A stretch of DNA of 64,000 nt from Tamlana flava (GCF_041287255.1 NZ_JBGGTX010000002.1:744001-808000), one strand, 5' to 3'; counted from the stretch's first letter, positions 35,264 through 45,700 are shown. Made by a program: numbers and translations. The notes: generated by a model not told the origin, from the sequence alone.

Positions 35264-35857
35264 CTATTCGGATTTATTGATTGAATCTAGATTTTTTATA
35301 AACACCTCATAAGCCATTTCTGTAGCCTCAGTAAAGGCTCTTGAGCTTATGGTTGCGCCTGTTAGAGCATCAACGTCACCTCCGTCTTTTTTAACTTTTA
35401 GGCTATAAGCTTTGGGATTTTTGTCTCTAAATTGCCGTAAAAAACTCTCGTCTTTCATTTTGGTGCCCAAGCCTGGGGTTTCTTTCTGCTCTAAAACTGC
35501 AATATTTTTAATGGAGCCGTCGGGATTAAAGCCAACCATAATTTTAACAAGTCCGCTAAACCCTTTTTCGGAAAAACCAGTTACTGCAGCCCCGACAAAT
35601 TCCCCATTGTTAAAGGCGGGATAAACTTCAATGCTATCTGTTGCGGTTTCCAGTTTCACTTTTATTAGGTCTTCAACAGGGTTGCTGTTAAACTCGGGTA
35701 ACACCTGTTTTATGGCGTTTATCTTTTTTTCTAGTTTGGCTTTGGCTTTGGGTTCAATGGTTAAATCGTTTACAAACCCAAGTGCAAAACCAGATATTAG
35801 TGTAATCAATAAAAGAGACACGGTCATATTTAAGAATGTTGATTCTTTCTTGCTCAT
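35264..35857 (-). CDS. rnfG: Rnf complex subunit G (FMN-binding)
   Basis: A 197-residue subunit with one N-terminal transmembrane anchor (about residues 10-30) and a periplasmic FMN-binding domain. The covalent flavin site is LTGATISS, with Thr169 as the expected phosphoester-linked residue. KETPGLGTKM is the other typical motif. It lies 2 nt after rnfD. Confidence 0.95.
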   Translation of the reverse strand: MSKKESTFLNMTVSLLLITLISGFALGFVNDLTIEPKAKAKLEKKINAIKQVLPEFNSNPVEDLIKVKLETATDSIEVYPAFNNGEFVGAAVTGFSEKGFSGLVKIMVGFNPDGSIKNIAVLEQKETPGLGTKMKDESFLRQFRDKNPKAYSLKVKKDGGDVDALTGATISSRAFTEATEMAYEVFIKNLDSINKSE

Positions 35858-35859
35858 AA

Positions 35860-36870
35860 TTACACGATTTTAGCTTTTATTTTAGAACCAAATCTTCGTG
35901 GTTTAAAATATTTATTAATTAATGGAACAAAAGCGTTCATGATTAAAATGGCAAACGAAATGCCTTCTGGATAAGCTCCAAAGAGCCTAATTAAAACCGT
36001 TATTATGCCTATGCCTATAGCAAAAATGGCCATGCCTTTTTTGGTCATTGGGCTCGTAACCAAATCGGTTGCCATATAAAAGGTCCCTAAAATGGCGCCC
36101 CCAGATAAAATATGGATAAGCGGGTTAGCGTATTGTTCCGGGTTAATGGTCCAAAAGATGCCTGTAAAAACAGCCATAGTTGCCAATAGAATTACTGGAA
36201 TATGCCAAGAAATAACTTTTCTAGCTATTAAATAAATACCACCAAGTAACAAAGCCAATGCCGACATTTCTCCTAAAGAACCACTCGTAATACCAAACAG
36301 CATATCCATTGCTGAAGGAATTCTTGCGCTAATTTCTGTCATGGTATCGCCTGCCATAAGTCCTTCTTTAATAGCACCTAAAGAGGTTGCTCCAGTTACG
36401 GCGTCAACTAAAGATGTGTTGTTTTCAACGGGCGTTGGCCACATGGTCATTTGTATGGGAAATGAAACCAGTAAAAACACACGGCCCACCAATGCCGGAT
36501 TGAAAATGTTAAAACCCAATCCGCCAAAAGATAATTTGCCAATGCCAATAGCTACCAACCCCCCAACAATAACCATCCAAATGGGAAGGCTTGAGGGTAA
36601 GTTGAATGCCAACAGAACACCAGTTAGCAAAGCAGAACCATCTCCTACGGTGACTTCAGCTTTAAAAAGATATTTTTGAATGAGATACTCGAATAAAATA
36701 CAAGATGAAATTGCAACAGCAGTTACAATTAACGCACTTATTCCAAACACGTATAAAGAAACCAAAAAGGCAGGCACTAATGCAATGATGACTTCGTACA
36801 TTAGTTTTTTTGAGGTTCTATCGGAATGAACATGCGGCGAGGCAGATACTATAATAGGTTGGGCGCTCAT
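35860..36870 (-). CDS. rnfD: Rnf complex subunit D (membrane FMN protein)
   Basis: A 336-residue subunit with about nine transmembrane helices, related to NqrB. The covalent FMN motif is DAVTGATSLG with Thr162 as the attachment residue. SASPHVHSDRTSKKLMYEV opens the protein in the usual way. It is thought to carry the ion channel. It follows rnfC by 2 nt. Confidence 0.95.
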   Translation of the reverse strand: MSAQPIIVSASPHVHSDRTSKKLMYEVIIALVPAFLVSLYVFGISALIVTAVAISSCILFEYLIQKYLFKAEVTVGDGSALLTGVLLAFNLPSSLPIWMVIVGGLVAIGIGKLSFGGLGFNIFNPALVGRVFLLVSFPIQMTMWPTPVENNTSLVDAVTGATSLGAIKEGLMAGDTMTEISARIPSAMDMLFGITSGSLGEMSALALLLGGIYLIARKVISWHIPVILLATMAVFTGIFWTINPEQYANPLIHILSGGAILGTFYMATDLVTSPMTKKGMAIFAIGIGIITVLIRLFGAYPEGISFAILIMNAFVPLINKYFKPRRFGSKIKAKIV

Positions 36871-36872
36871 AA

Positions 36873-38201
36873 CTAGTTTTTGGAAGTGTTTAGTTTTTTA
36901 ACAATGTTTTTTCCGAATCTAATGTAGTCGAGTAGTGGACGATACGACGGACAAACATAACTGCAAGAGCCACATTCAATACAAGTCATGATATCTTCAT
37001 AGGATGCCTTTTCATACATGCCTTTTTCTGAAAGGTTCATGAGCAAATGCGGTTCCAGTCCCATAGGACAAACATTAACACACTCGCTGCAACGAATGCA
37101 GTTTTTGGGTTCGCCTCGGCTGGCTTCATCTTCAGAAATCACCAAAATACCCGAAGTTCCTTTGGTAACAGGCACATCTAAATTCTTAATGGCTTTTCCC
37201 ATCATGGGACCACCGTTAACTATTTTTCGTGTGCCTTCGGGTAAACCGCCAACTTCATCTACTAAATCTTTAATAGGGGTTCCAATTTTTACCCAATAAT
37301 TTGATGCATTTTCAAGTTTTTTTCCAGTAACCGTAACAACGCGTTCAATTAGCGGTTTGTTATGTTGAATAGCTTGATAGATGGCAAAAATAGTTCCGAC
37401 ATTGTGTACGATGACACCCACATCAAGGGGCAATCCATTTTTGGGAACTTCTCGGTTTAGAATGGCTCGAATTAATTGCTTTTCACCACCTTGTGGGTAT
37501 TTTACTTGCAACGCTGCAACCTTAATCGTTTCATCATATTGGGTAAGGTTTTTAAAGAGCTCAATGGCATCTCTTTTGTTGTTTTCAATACCAATAATGG
37601 CCTTATTAATGTTTAAGGCTTTGAGCAATATTTTTATACCAACCACTATTTCTTCGGCTTTTTCAAGCATTAACCTATGGTCCGCAGTTAAGTAAGGCTC
37701 ACATTCTACGCCGTTTATAATTAGGTGGTCTAATTTGGTTCCTTCCTTCACCTGTAATTTAACATGCGACGGAAAAGTTGCGCCTCCCAAACCAACAATG
37801 CCAAAATCATTTATCTTTTGAAGAATATCTTTTGCGTCTGCCTCAATTTCAGTTTTTAAAGGATATTCAATGTCCTCAAAATTCGACTCGTTTTTTGGGT
37901 CAGTTCTGATAACGATACATTGTTTTTTATAACCACTGGTATCAACAATCATATCCAATTTTGTAACGGTTCCCGCTACTGGAGAATGGATATTTGATGA
38001 CACAAAACCACCAGATTTGGCAATAACTTGACCAATTTCAACTTTATCTTTTTGTTCCACTATTATTTCTGAAGGAATGCCAATATGTTGAGCAATGGGT
38101 ACATAAACCACCTTTGGCACGGGCATTTTTTTGATGCCTTTTGAAGATGTTATCTTATTTTCAGGCGGATGAATTCCTCCTTTTGGAAATGTTTTAAGCA
38201 T
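36873..38201 (-). CDS. rnfC: Rnf complex subunit C (NADH-binding Fe-S protein)
   Basis: A 442-residue peripheral subunit that reduces NAD+. It has an N-terminal barrel (GGIHPPENK), an NADH/FMN-binding domain similar to NuoF (GLGGATFPSHVK, then NGVECEPYLTADHRLM), an SLBB-like segment, and two 4Fe-4S motifs, CIRCSECVNVCP and CIECGSCSYVCP, near residues 375 and 414. Its start overlaps the rnfB end by 8 nt. Confidence 0.95.
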   Translation of the reverse strand: MLKTFPKGGIHPPENKITSSKGIKKMPVPKVVYVPIAQHIGIPSEIIVEQKDKVEIGQVIAKSGGFVSSNIHSPVAGTVTKLDMIVDTSGYKKQCIVIRTDPKNESNFEDIEYPLKTEIEADAKDILQKINDFGIVGLGGATFPSHVKLQVKEGTKLDHLIINGVECEPYLTADHRLMLEKAEEIVVGIKILLKALNINKAIIGIENNKRDAIELFKNLTQYDETIKVAALQVKYPQGGEKQLIRAILNREVPKNGLPLDVGVIVHNVGTIFAIYQAIQHNKPLIERVVTVTGKKLENASNYWVKIGTPIKDLVDEVGGLPEGTRKIVNGGPMMGKAIKNLDVPVTKGTSGILVISEDEASRGEPKNCIRCSECVNVCPMGLEPHLLMNLSEKGMYEKASYEDIMTCIECGSCSYVCPSYRPLLDYIRFGKNIVKKLNTSKN

Positions 38202-39096
38202 CTGTTTTTGAGTTTTCTGGTTTTACATCTGTTTCGGTAACAGCTACTTTTTCTTCTTTTGGTGCTTTTACTTTTTTTGGAGGGAAATTGGTTTCTATAA
38301 TAGAGTGTGTTGGGCAAACTTCCACGCACTTTCTGCAAAGTGTGCACAACGCAGCATCTATATAGGCCAAATTGTTTTCCATGGTGATGGCGTCTTTCGG
38401 ACAAATATCATCACATTTAGAGCATCCAATACATGCTACTTCGCAAGCTTTTTTGGCTATGCCTGCCTTATCTTCATTTAAGCAGCCAACAAATATTTTG
38501 AGGTCACGCTTGTTGCGGGGCCGCATTTCTAGAATATCTCTAGGGCAAGCTTTTACACAGGCACCACAAGAAGTACATTTATCTGTAATAATGACTGGCA
38601 AGCCAGTGGCTTCATCCATATACATAGCATCAAAATCGCACACTGAAACACAATCGCCATCGCCTAAACAACCATATTGGCAATCTGTTTCACCACTGTA
38701 AACCATAGCAGAAATAGCGCAAGATTTCGGACCTTGGTATTCTGTAGTTTTGGGGCGTACATCGCATCCGCCTTGGCACAACATAACGGCCACGGTTGGG
38801 TCTTGTTCTGCTACTTCCTTGCCTAAAATTTCAGAAACTATTTTCATAACATCGTTTCCGCCAACAGGGCAGAATAAATCTGAAATATCTTCTGTAGTTA
38901 CAAGTTTTTCTGCAAAGGCTTTACAGCCAGGCGACCCACAACCACCACAATTTGCCGCAGGCAATACCTCGTCAACCTTGGCAATTAAAGGGTCTTCATA
39001 TACGTAAAACTTCTTGGAAACTACGTACAGAACAATGGCTGCTATAACCCCCAAGGAAGCTAATAACAAAACACTATTTAATATTAAATCTGTCAT
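38194..39096 (-). CDS. rnfB: Rnf complex subunit B (multi-cluster ferredoxin)
   Basis: A roughly 300-residue subunit that accepts electrons from ferredoxin. An N-terminal membrane helix is followed by the RnfB 4Fe-4S domain (ANCGGCGSPGCKAF), a Cys-rich segment (CQYGCLGDGDCVSVC), and ferredoxin motifs CTSCGACVKACP, CIGCSKCDDICP and CTLCRKCVEVCP. I start it at the ATG at 39096, 2 nt after the rseC stop; the frame also has a TTG at 39102. The C-terminal tail is Lys/Glu-rich. Confidence 0.94.
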   Translation of the reverse strand: MTDLILNSVLLLASLGVIAAIVLYVVSKKFYVYEDPLIAKVDEVLPAANCGGCGSPGCKAFAEKLVTTEDISDLFCPVGGNDVMKIVSEILGKEVAEQDPTVAVMLCQGGCDVRPKTTEYQGPKSCAISAMVYSGETDCQYGCLGDGDCVSVCDFDAMYMDEATGLPVIITDKCTSCGACVKACPRDILEMRPRNKRDLKIFVGCLNEDKAGIAKKACEVACIGCSKCDDICPKDAITMENNLAYIDAALCTLCRKCVEVCPTHSIIETNFPPKKVKAPKEEKVAVTETDVKPENSKTDA

Positions 39097-39098
39097 GT

Positions 39099-39536
39099 TC
39101 AACTTTGTTTTAATATTGAAATTTTAAAAACACTTTTCATGTTGTTTTTAAGAAAATGAAGGGTTAAGTAGTATGGTAATAGCACTAAGATGGATAATAC
39201 TCCGGCTATCCATTCGGCGAAAAAGGCAGAAGCAATGATTAACGTAAAAAGTATGAGTAAAAAAGGAAAAACATAGGCCCAAAACACAGCCTTAAAGCCT
39301 AGTGTTTTTTTTAAGATAACCTGTACATGTTCGTTAACAATAAAAGGGTCTGTGGCATTATAAACAGTGACCTCTTTAGTGGAAGATTCAGAAATACCAC
39401 ATGCAGCCCTTGCTTTGCAGGATTCGCAATGTATGTTTTGTTCTAAAGCAACAATAACAGAGTCTCCAGAAATTTTAGAAATAATACCGGAATGAACAAA
39501 AGTGTCGTTATTGTTAGCTTGAGCATTCATAACCAT
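39099..39536 (-). CDS. RseC/RsxX-family SoxR-reducing system protein
   Basis: A 145-residue membrane protein of the RseC family, with an N-terminal domain that holds four conserved cysteines in CESCKARAACG (near residue 33) and two transmembrane helices near residues 80-125. It is the first gene of the rnf operon, a position common in Bacteroidota. In enteric bacteria the Rsx (Rnf) complex with RseC reduces SoxR; here it may help assemble or regulate Rnf. An in-frame ATG at 39530 is an alternative start. Confidence 0.88.
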   Translation of the reverse strand: MVMNAQANNNDTFVHSGIISKISGDSVIVALEQNIHCESCKARAACGISESSTKEVTVYNATDPFIVNEHVQVILKKTLGFKAVFWAYVFPFLLILFTLIIASAFFAEWIAGVLSILVLLPYYLTLHFLKNNMKSVFKISILKQS

Positions 39537-39562
39537 TAAATAGTTATATCAAATTCACTTGG

Positions 39563-39606
39563 TGAAATTAGTGCATTCGTGCTGTGAATTTTATGATTTA
39601 TGTCAG
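39563..39606 (-). promoter_or_regulatory. FNR-like dyad upstream of the rseC-rnf operon
   Basis: The dyad A-TGAT-TTAT-GTCA-G (39593-39606, centre 39599.5) has TAATTTCA (39563-39570) centred exactly 33 bp downstream on the minus strand. That box keeps TA and TTT but lacks the final TG of the -7 consensus. The rseC ATG follows at 39536. Confidence 0.5.
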
Positions 39607-39729
39607 GAATTATTATTGTTTTAAAAAAATATGCCTAAATTCATTTTAGTGAAAACACAGTGTAAAGGGTTGTTTTGTAACGAAATAAACATAAAACCTA
39701 TTAATCCTATAAGAATTATAGGAAAATGA

Positions 39730-39760
39730 TTTGAAAATTATAAATTTAGTTTTATTTTTG
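39730..39760 (+). promoter_or_regulatory. two-box Bacteroidota promoter of the [2Fe-2S] ferredoxin
   Basis: TTTG (39730-39733) is followed after 19 nt by TATTTTTG (39753-39760), matching both the -33 and -7 elements. The ferredoxin ATG is at 39824, so the leader is about 60 nt. Confidence 0.7.
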
Positions 39761-39823
39761 CCCTTATTTTTTCAAAATATTAGAGATAACGTATAACAAA
39801 AGCGTATAAACAATAGCGGTAGG

Positions 39824-40150
39824 ATGGATATTAAAGTTAACATTACAGATAGGGACGGTGTGAAACATGAGGTTTTGGCGCCCACAGATATGGCCATGAA
39901 CCTTATGGAAGTTGTAAGGTCTTATGAACTTGCCCCAGAAGGAACCATAGGGGTATGTGGAGGGATGGCCATGTGTGCTTCTTGCCAATGTTATGTTTTG
40001 AGCAATCATGAATTACCGGAAATGACTGATGATGAAGATGCCATGCTAGCTGAAGCTTTTGATGTACAGAAGAATAGCCGTTTGGGATGCCAAATTCAAA
40101 TGACGCCAGATATGGAAGGTCTTGAAGTGGCGTTGGCACCAGAAAGTTAA
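39824..40150 (+). CDS. [2Fe-2S] ferredoxin (adrenodoxin type)
   Basis: A 108-residue plant/adrenodoxin-fold ferredoxin. The cluster ligands are Cys45, Cys51 and Cys54 in CGGMAMCASC (the CX5CX2C pattern) and Cys89 in RLGCQI. An acidic helix DDEDAM near residue 69 is typical of partner binding. It has its own two-box promoter and terminator, so it is monocistronic and not part of the rnf operon, although the two are divergent neighbours. Confidence 0.94.
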   Translation: MDIKVNITDRDGVKHEVLAPTDMAMNLMEVVRSYELAPEGTIGVCGGMAMCASCQCYVLSNHELPEMTDDEDAMLAEAFDVQKNSRLGCQIQMTPDMEGLEVALAPES

Positions 40151-40178
40151 AACTTAGATTTTAGAACTTGTAAACAAG

Positions 40179-40219
40179 AAAGACCTAAAAAAGTATTAAA
40201 GTTTTTAGGTCTTTGTTTT
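40179..40219. terminator. bidirectional terminator after the [2Fe-2S] ferredoxin
   Basis: A 13-bp stem, AAAGACCTAAAAA against TTTTTAGGTCTTT, around a 10-nt loop is followed by GTTTTT. It separates the ferredoxin and the convergent cytochrome gene. Confidence 0.85.
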
Positions 40220-40232
40220 TTCTAGAACTCTA

Positions 40233-40814
40233 TTAGATAGCAGGAGGAATTGGTGGCGGTACAATGTTTTCAACAGCTGGAAGGCTTTTTAGGTATGCAA
40301 ACACCGACTTTAAATCTTCATCAGTCATTTTCCCAAAGTCTTCCCACGGCATCGGAGGCAATATTTGTCTACTACCTTCTAAACCCTTATGTTTCCCTAG
40401 GCGCATAGATTTGAAAAATTGCGCCTCACTCCAAGTGCCTATACCAGAGTCATCAGGTGTTAGGTTAGCGGCGAAAGAAGTGCCCCAAGGGCCGGTAAAG
40501 GATGTAAAGCCCATTGAAAATAAGGCGTAACTTTTTGCTGTTTCCTTGTCGTAAGGAGGTAATACTTCGTCTGCAGGGTGTCCCGAAAGTAACAATTTAG
40601 GGTTGGGTAGAGGACCTCGTTCGGTCATTATTTTAGGTGAATGACAATGGTGACATCCACCTAAATCCACAAGATATTCACCTCTTTCAACAAGATTGAT
40701 AGGTTCTTGTGCGACTGTTTCGTTTTCTGTTTCTTCGATTTTTTTGTCTTGTTTAGAATTACAAGAGTACATGATAATGCTCATCAGAATGAGTGAAAAA
40801 ATTTTGGTTTTCAT
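40233..40814 (-). CDS. c-type cytochrome lipoprotein
   Basis: A 193-residue exported cytochrome. The N-terminus is a lipoprotein signal with lipobox around Cys18 (YSCN), followed by an acidic linker. The haem c site is CHHCH at residues 54-58, and the distal Met is probably in LPPMPW near residue 155. KMTDEDLKSVFAYLKSLP is the usual C-terminal helix. It resembles single-domain cytochromes related to those of alcohol or sugar dehydrogenases. The electron partner is not evident. Confidence 0.9.
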   Translation of the reverse strand: MKTKIFSLILMSIIMYSCNSKQDKKIEETENETVAQEPINLVERGEYLVDLGGCHHCHSPKIMTERGPLPNPKLLLSGHPADEVLPPYDKETAKSYALFSMGFTSFTGPWGTSFAANLTPDDSGIGTWSEAQFFKSMRLGKHKGLEGSRQILPPMPWEDFGKMTDEDLKSVFAYLKSLPAVENIVPPPIPPAI

Positions 40815-40925
40815 TGTATTGGTTTGGTTGGTTGGTGATTATAGTAAATATAGTGATTTAAATTACATCTTTAAATACAATTTAGTCATTAGAAACAGAA
40901 TAAGTTATTTGATAAAATTCTTATT

Positions 40926-41825
40926 TTATTGTGAAGAATAATTTGAGAGTTTTCTGGGGCCTTCAAGAACAACGCGTACAATTTGAAGTATGCCATCATC
41001 ATTGGTTTCTATCTGCCATTTGATGAGTGAAATTTTGGCGTTTTTTATTTCTATACCTGTAATACTTCGGGGATGAACGCAACTGCCGTCATTGAAAAAG
41101 GCAATATCTCCGGGTTCAGGAAAACGTGGGCGATGTGTGTGCCCAACAACCGTGACTAGATTGTTATTTTCGATAATCCATTTTTTTGTTCGGCGTTCTA
41201 CTTTTATAAGTTCTTTATAGTTTTTAGCCGGGCTTGTGGGGTCAGCAATCCCCATAACGTTTAAGGGCTTCCAAAGAATTCTAACCAGAAAACGGCTCCA
41301 TTTCCAAAACAGGAAATTCCACCAATCCGCTTGATGGCCGTGGGTTAAAAACACCTCTTGCCCAGTCATACAATGCTTTAAAAGAATGCTTTCATGATAG
41401 GTAATCTCTCCAAAAAGTTCTTCGTCTTGACCGGTCTTTGGGTCGAAATAGGTTGATAGATTCTTTTTTACGTAGTTGGGGTCGCGATAAACCATATCGT
41501 GGTTGCCCCATATCATGTGTAGCCGTTTTTCCTCATGAAATTGTTTCATGAGCATATACACGTTTTTATGGGCGTTTAAAATGGATTCAAAAGATAGATT
41601 TTCCCAAAGTTCGTCGCCATCTCCAAGTTCGCAATACTGAAAACCTTCAGCGTAATAATGTTTTAAGGCGTGAAAATAGATGTTTCGGTTGTTTGCAAAG
41701 TCGTCAGCAAAACTGTTGTCACCACGATGGCAATCGCTAAATAAAATAAACTTACTGTCATCATCAAAATCAATGACTTTAGCATTTTTGTAAGCCCAAT
41801 CCAATCTTTTTTTCGACGAAAGCAT
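40926..41825 (-). CDS. metallophosphoesterase
   Basis: A calcineurin-like phosphoesterase of about 299 residues from the ATG at 41825 (a frame extension begins with TTG at 41855). The metal-binding series is visible in order: SDCHRGDN, GDGDELWE, WGNHD, THGHQADWW and VGHTHRP. It binds two metal ions and hydrolyses phosphomonoesters or diesters; the substrate is unknown. It is cytoplasmic, with no signal peptide. Confidence 0.88.
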   Translation of the reverse strand: MLSSKKRLDWAYKNAKVIDFDDDSKFILFSDCHRGDNSFADDFANNRNIYFHALKHYYAEGFQYCELGDGDELWENLSFESILNAHKNVYMLMKQFHEEKRLHMIWGNHDMVYRDPNYVKKNLSTYFDPKTGQDEELFGEITYHESILLKHCMTGQEVFLTHGHQADWWNFLFWKWSRFLVRILWKPLNVMGIADPTSPAKNYKELIKVERRTKKWIIENNNLVTVVGHTHRPRFPEPGDIAFFNDGSCVHPRSITGIEIKNAKISLIKWQIETNDDGILQIVRVVLEGPRKLSNYSSQ

Positions 41826-41881
41826 AAAGTAAATGTAAGCAAAAAACCGATTCAAGAATTTGTCCCAATATTATTTCAATC

Positions 41882-42631
41882 TTAATCTTTAAGCTTTTTT
41901 ATAGCAATGGGCAAGATACGTTCAACAAATTTAGAATATGCTAGTTCGGATGGATGTAATCCATCTGAAGCCACCAAATTGGGGTTTGTCAATCCCATTC
42001 TTGTGATATCTGTAATGTTGATATAGGAAATATTATTGTTATCACAATAGGTTTTGGCAAAAGCATTGTAGTTATCAATCTCTTCCGATATTTTTTCGTT
42101 TCCATTTCCGAAAGGAGTGAAGGCGTAATCTGGAATTGAAATTACAATAACATTCGCTATATCATTTTTGGCATACAGAATAGCCTTGTTTACAAGATTG
42201 GGAAATTCAGTTTCGTAAATTGAAAATGGTTTTTGTTGATACTGATTATTTACACCAATAAGAAGCGTAACCAAATCATAGTTGGCCTCTAAATTTTCGG
42301 TGCTCAATGCCTGTAGCAAGTTTGTAGTTGTCCATCCAGTGGTAGCGATGATTTTTAAGTTGAACGTGTCATTAGGATTAAAGTTCGAAATCAAGCTATC
42401 TTTTAATTGCTCAGGAAACCTACAGGTTTCACATACACTTTGCCCAATGGTGTAACTATCACCCAAAGCTAGAAGGTTGTAAGTTGTTGGGGTTTCGGTT
42501 TCTTCTTTGGTGCCTGGATTGTTTTCAGGATTAGGATTTTCCATCAAATCGTTTATGTTCTCTAATTCCTGACTTGATGTGCAACCCATGCACAACATGA
42601 CATATATTGCCAAGCAAAGTCTCTTTTTCAT
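41882..42631 (-). CDS. SGNH/GDSL hydrolase lipoprotein
   Basis: A 249-residue lipoprotein with lipobox LCMGC, an acidic/Pro-rich linker and an SGNH esterase domain. The catalytic serine is in ALGDSYTIG (block I), Gly in TTGWTT, Asn in IGVNNQY (block III), and the Asp-His pair in SDGLHPSELAY near the end. It probably acts as an esterase or lipase on the cell surface or in the periplasm. It is transcribed towards the phosphoesterase gene. Confidence 0.9.
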   Translation of the reverse strand: MKKRLCLAIYVMLCMGCTSSQELENINDLMENPNPENNPGTKEETETPTTYNLLALGDSYTIGQSVCETCRFPEQLKDSLISNFNPNDTFNLKIIATTGWTTTNLLQALSTENLEANYDLVTLLIGVNNQYQQKPFSIYETEFPNLVNKAILYAKNDIANVIVISIPDYAFTPFGNGNEKISEEIDNYNAFAKTYCDNNNISYINITDITRMGLTNPNLVASDGLHPSELAYSKFVERILPIAIKKLKD

Positions 42632-42654
42632 TTTTAGCTTTTTTTCTAAAAATA

Positions 42655-42662
42655 CAAATTTA
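42655..42662 (-). promoter_or_regulatory. possible -7 element of the SGNH hydrolase gene
   Basis: Read on the minus strand, TAAATTTG lies 23 nt before the ATG at 42631. No -33 TTTG stands at the right distance, so this rests on the -7 match alone. Confidence 0.35.
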
Positions 42663-42701
42663 TTTTAAGCATATCTAAAATTGAAATTGTTATAAAATAT
42701 T

Positions 42702-42749
42702 AAAGCCTGTTGAAGTTTAGCAATACAACTAAAGTCTTCAACAGGCTTT
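42702..42749 (-). terminator. terminator of the 1154-residue protein gene
   Basis: A perfect 14-bp stem, AAAGCCTGTTGAAG against CTTCAACAGGCTTT, has a 20-nt loop. It starts 20 nt beyond the minus-strand stop at 42769. Confidence 0.75.
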
Positions 42750-42768
42750 ACTTAAATGGCTAGCCTAT

Positions 42769-45700
42769 TTATTTTCGACATAAAGGGTCAGCTCCAATAG
42801 TGCCAACAAGACGTTCTAAATAATCATCAGATTTTACATCGTTGTACAAGTTTTTTACCGTTTCCAAGCGCTTTTTTAGATTCATTTCTTCGGACACTTC
42901 TTTATTGTTTGGATCCTTTATGAAATTTTCTAAATATGCAATTTGGGAATCATAGAACCTAATGTTTTTCTGCTGTTTTAGTTCAAGTCTTTTCTTGTAC
43001 CAATCGGTATTTACCACATAATCTCTGTCAAAATATTTTCTTAATTCAGGGTCATTGATGTTTTTGCCTTCATATTGGCCATATGCCATGATGTGCAATA
43101 AAATTTTCAAAGGCGGAATGGCCGCGTCAACACTTCCATCTTCAAAATATCTGAGTGCTACTTTCTGTTGAGCATCAACAATGTTATTAATACCGTCTAC
43201 ATAGTCTTCCAAGCCTTGCAGTTCAGGCTTTAGCATTTTTTCGTTGAACACAGCTGTTGGTTCATCAAATAGACGATTTAAACATCTTAAAGAGAAAATT
43301 TTAGTGATACGATATCCCAAACGACTCGCCAAAATGGTCTTTCCGTTGTATTCAAAATCTTCCAGTTTTTCCAATGCGCCATTTTTAATCAATTGTTTTG
43401 GATCTCTATCTTCTGGGGTTAATCTGGCCCAAATTTCTGGAATTAATATACTGATGTCGTGATCTACTTTGTTTTCGCCACCAACATATCCAGCAGCGGT
43501 GCTAAAGGCATTAGATTCCGTTAAAATATGCGATAGGAGGGCGTTGTTTAAGTCTGTTGTTGGGGTTAACATGTTGAACGGCCCTTTTGTTAAGGCACCC
43601 TCTGAACCCGCACCGGTGGTCGATGGCGATTTGCCCGTTAAACTACAGATAAAGTCCATAAACAGCTCTGGTGTTTCCTGATAGTGAATTGGGTTATAAA
43701 CCGCTAAAGGACGAATGCCCGCTTTTCTGTCTGCGGGGTTGTTTCGCCTACCCGGTAAAACAGCATTCACCGCATGAATTACAGGGTCTTCAGGCTTAAT
43801 TTTTCTATGTAAACGCACGCCAATATCTGCAACATACGAAGCTTCAGTTTCTTTAAAGAATCTGTTTGGTTCCAAGTAACGTGGGTTTTTAGTAGGTTCG
43901 CCATCTACAATCCTGGGGTGAGAAGGCAGTACAAACTGTGCTTCATCATTTTCGCTATTAATAATTTCAAGTATAAAATCCTTAACTGGCTGAGTGTACT
44001 TGTCAAAATTTATTGTGTCCTCATAAATGGCTATGGCGTCTTCTTTGGTCAACATTTCATAATTTGTCAAGAATCTGCCATCTGAAATAATATCCAGCTC
44101 AGCATTTTTATCATAACCGCGTACTATGGCTTCATCTGGCCTTTGGAATAGATGTGCTTCGCAATTGGTCAATATTTTTACACTTTTGTTAGTGTATTCA
44201 GGGTTTAAATTTTTAAACCTATATTTTGGTAATGTAATGGAAGCGGTTATATCATCTTCAGTTTGAACTTTTTCACTTGCTGAAAAATCAGAGCGTAATT
44301 TATTAAGCATCCAGTTACCATGTTGGTTGAAACCAATCCTTACGTAACTACCAACCACAGGGGTGTTATTGTACATTAATGAGGTGCCCTGAACGCCATT
44401 AATAATTTCAACGGACATCATGTCCTTCCAATTAAGGTTGGCGCCATGTGCTTGCCTGAATAGTCGTTTAACAAAGAGAACAAGCGAGCGGACGTGTACA
44501 GGAATTCCCTTTAAAAAAGCGTTAAATTCATCTGAGTTTTCCTCCGAAGGTGTTAATAGTTTTACAACAGATCCCAATGTTCTTTTTTCACTGAGGAATG
44601 ATCTAGATTTAGGTCTATTAGGGTCTTTTACTTTCCATCGTGTGGAATAATCGAACTCAATAATTTCATCAGCCTTTTTAAAATCCTCTTCAATATTATG
44701 AAGGTTGAATGTGCTGTATGTTATGGCGTTCTGCATCGATTTTGAAATCTCAGACTTTCCGCCTCCCGAAACTGTACAAGGCTTATGGCAAAACATTCCC
44801 TCTGGGAATGTTTCAATAATTCGCCATAAATTGATGGATTTATGTTTTTCCAGTCTAAGTTTGTTTCCCGTAGGATGCACATAAGTTTTAAAAGGCGACA
44901 ATTTTAACTTTTGTTCTTTTCCCTTGTGTTCCCAGGCGATGCTATTGGTGTTGGTGTTTATATAAGCAGATTCTGGTATATAAACAATGTTAGGGTAATT
45001 TATATCTACCGCGTAGTTCTCCGGTTTAACTTCAATTCTGTCGACCAATAGGGCTTTAACGTCTTCAAAATTATGATCAAGACCGTAAACGTTAGAGTAA
45101 TCATTGCCGTTTACAGTGTCGCCCATAACACGTCTGGCAAAGGCAATTGCACCTCCGGCGTGTTCTTCTTCTACCAGACCAAATAAGTTGGCAGAATAAC
45201 TAATTTGGGTTTTGATTTCTTTTTTGGAATAGCCGTAGTAGTTGTCTGCAATCAAAGTAACGACAACACCTCTATCGTCTCTGCAGGTAATTTTAAATGC
45301 ACCACCATCATTGTAGAGCTCGTTTGCGTCCTTCCAGCACATGCCGTCATTTCTTTGGCGTTCGGTAGCATTATCGTAATGCGGTAAACCAACATCCTTC
45401 TTTTTTAAAGTGATGAGCTGAGGCGCCAACACAATACAGCCTGTATGTCCTGTCCAATGTTCAGTGTCTAAGGCAGCGTCATTCTTTGCTAAATTTGGAT
45501 TGCCTGCATTGCCAAAAATATTTTCAACAAAGTCTAAATTACTCACTAGGTTTCCTGGAGCAAAAAAACGAACTTCCATAGATTTTTGTGCAATAATACC
45601 TTTAACCTCAGGGCAAACGGTAGGCCTCAACAACATGGAGACCATAACCTTGGCTTGTTTTTCTTGATTGGAAGTGAATGGCAGAACTTTTAAATCTTTT

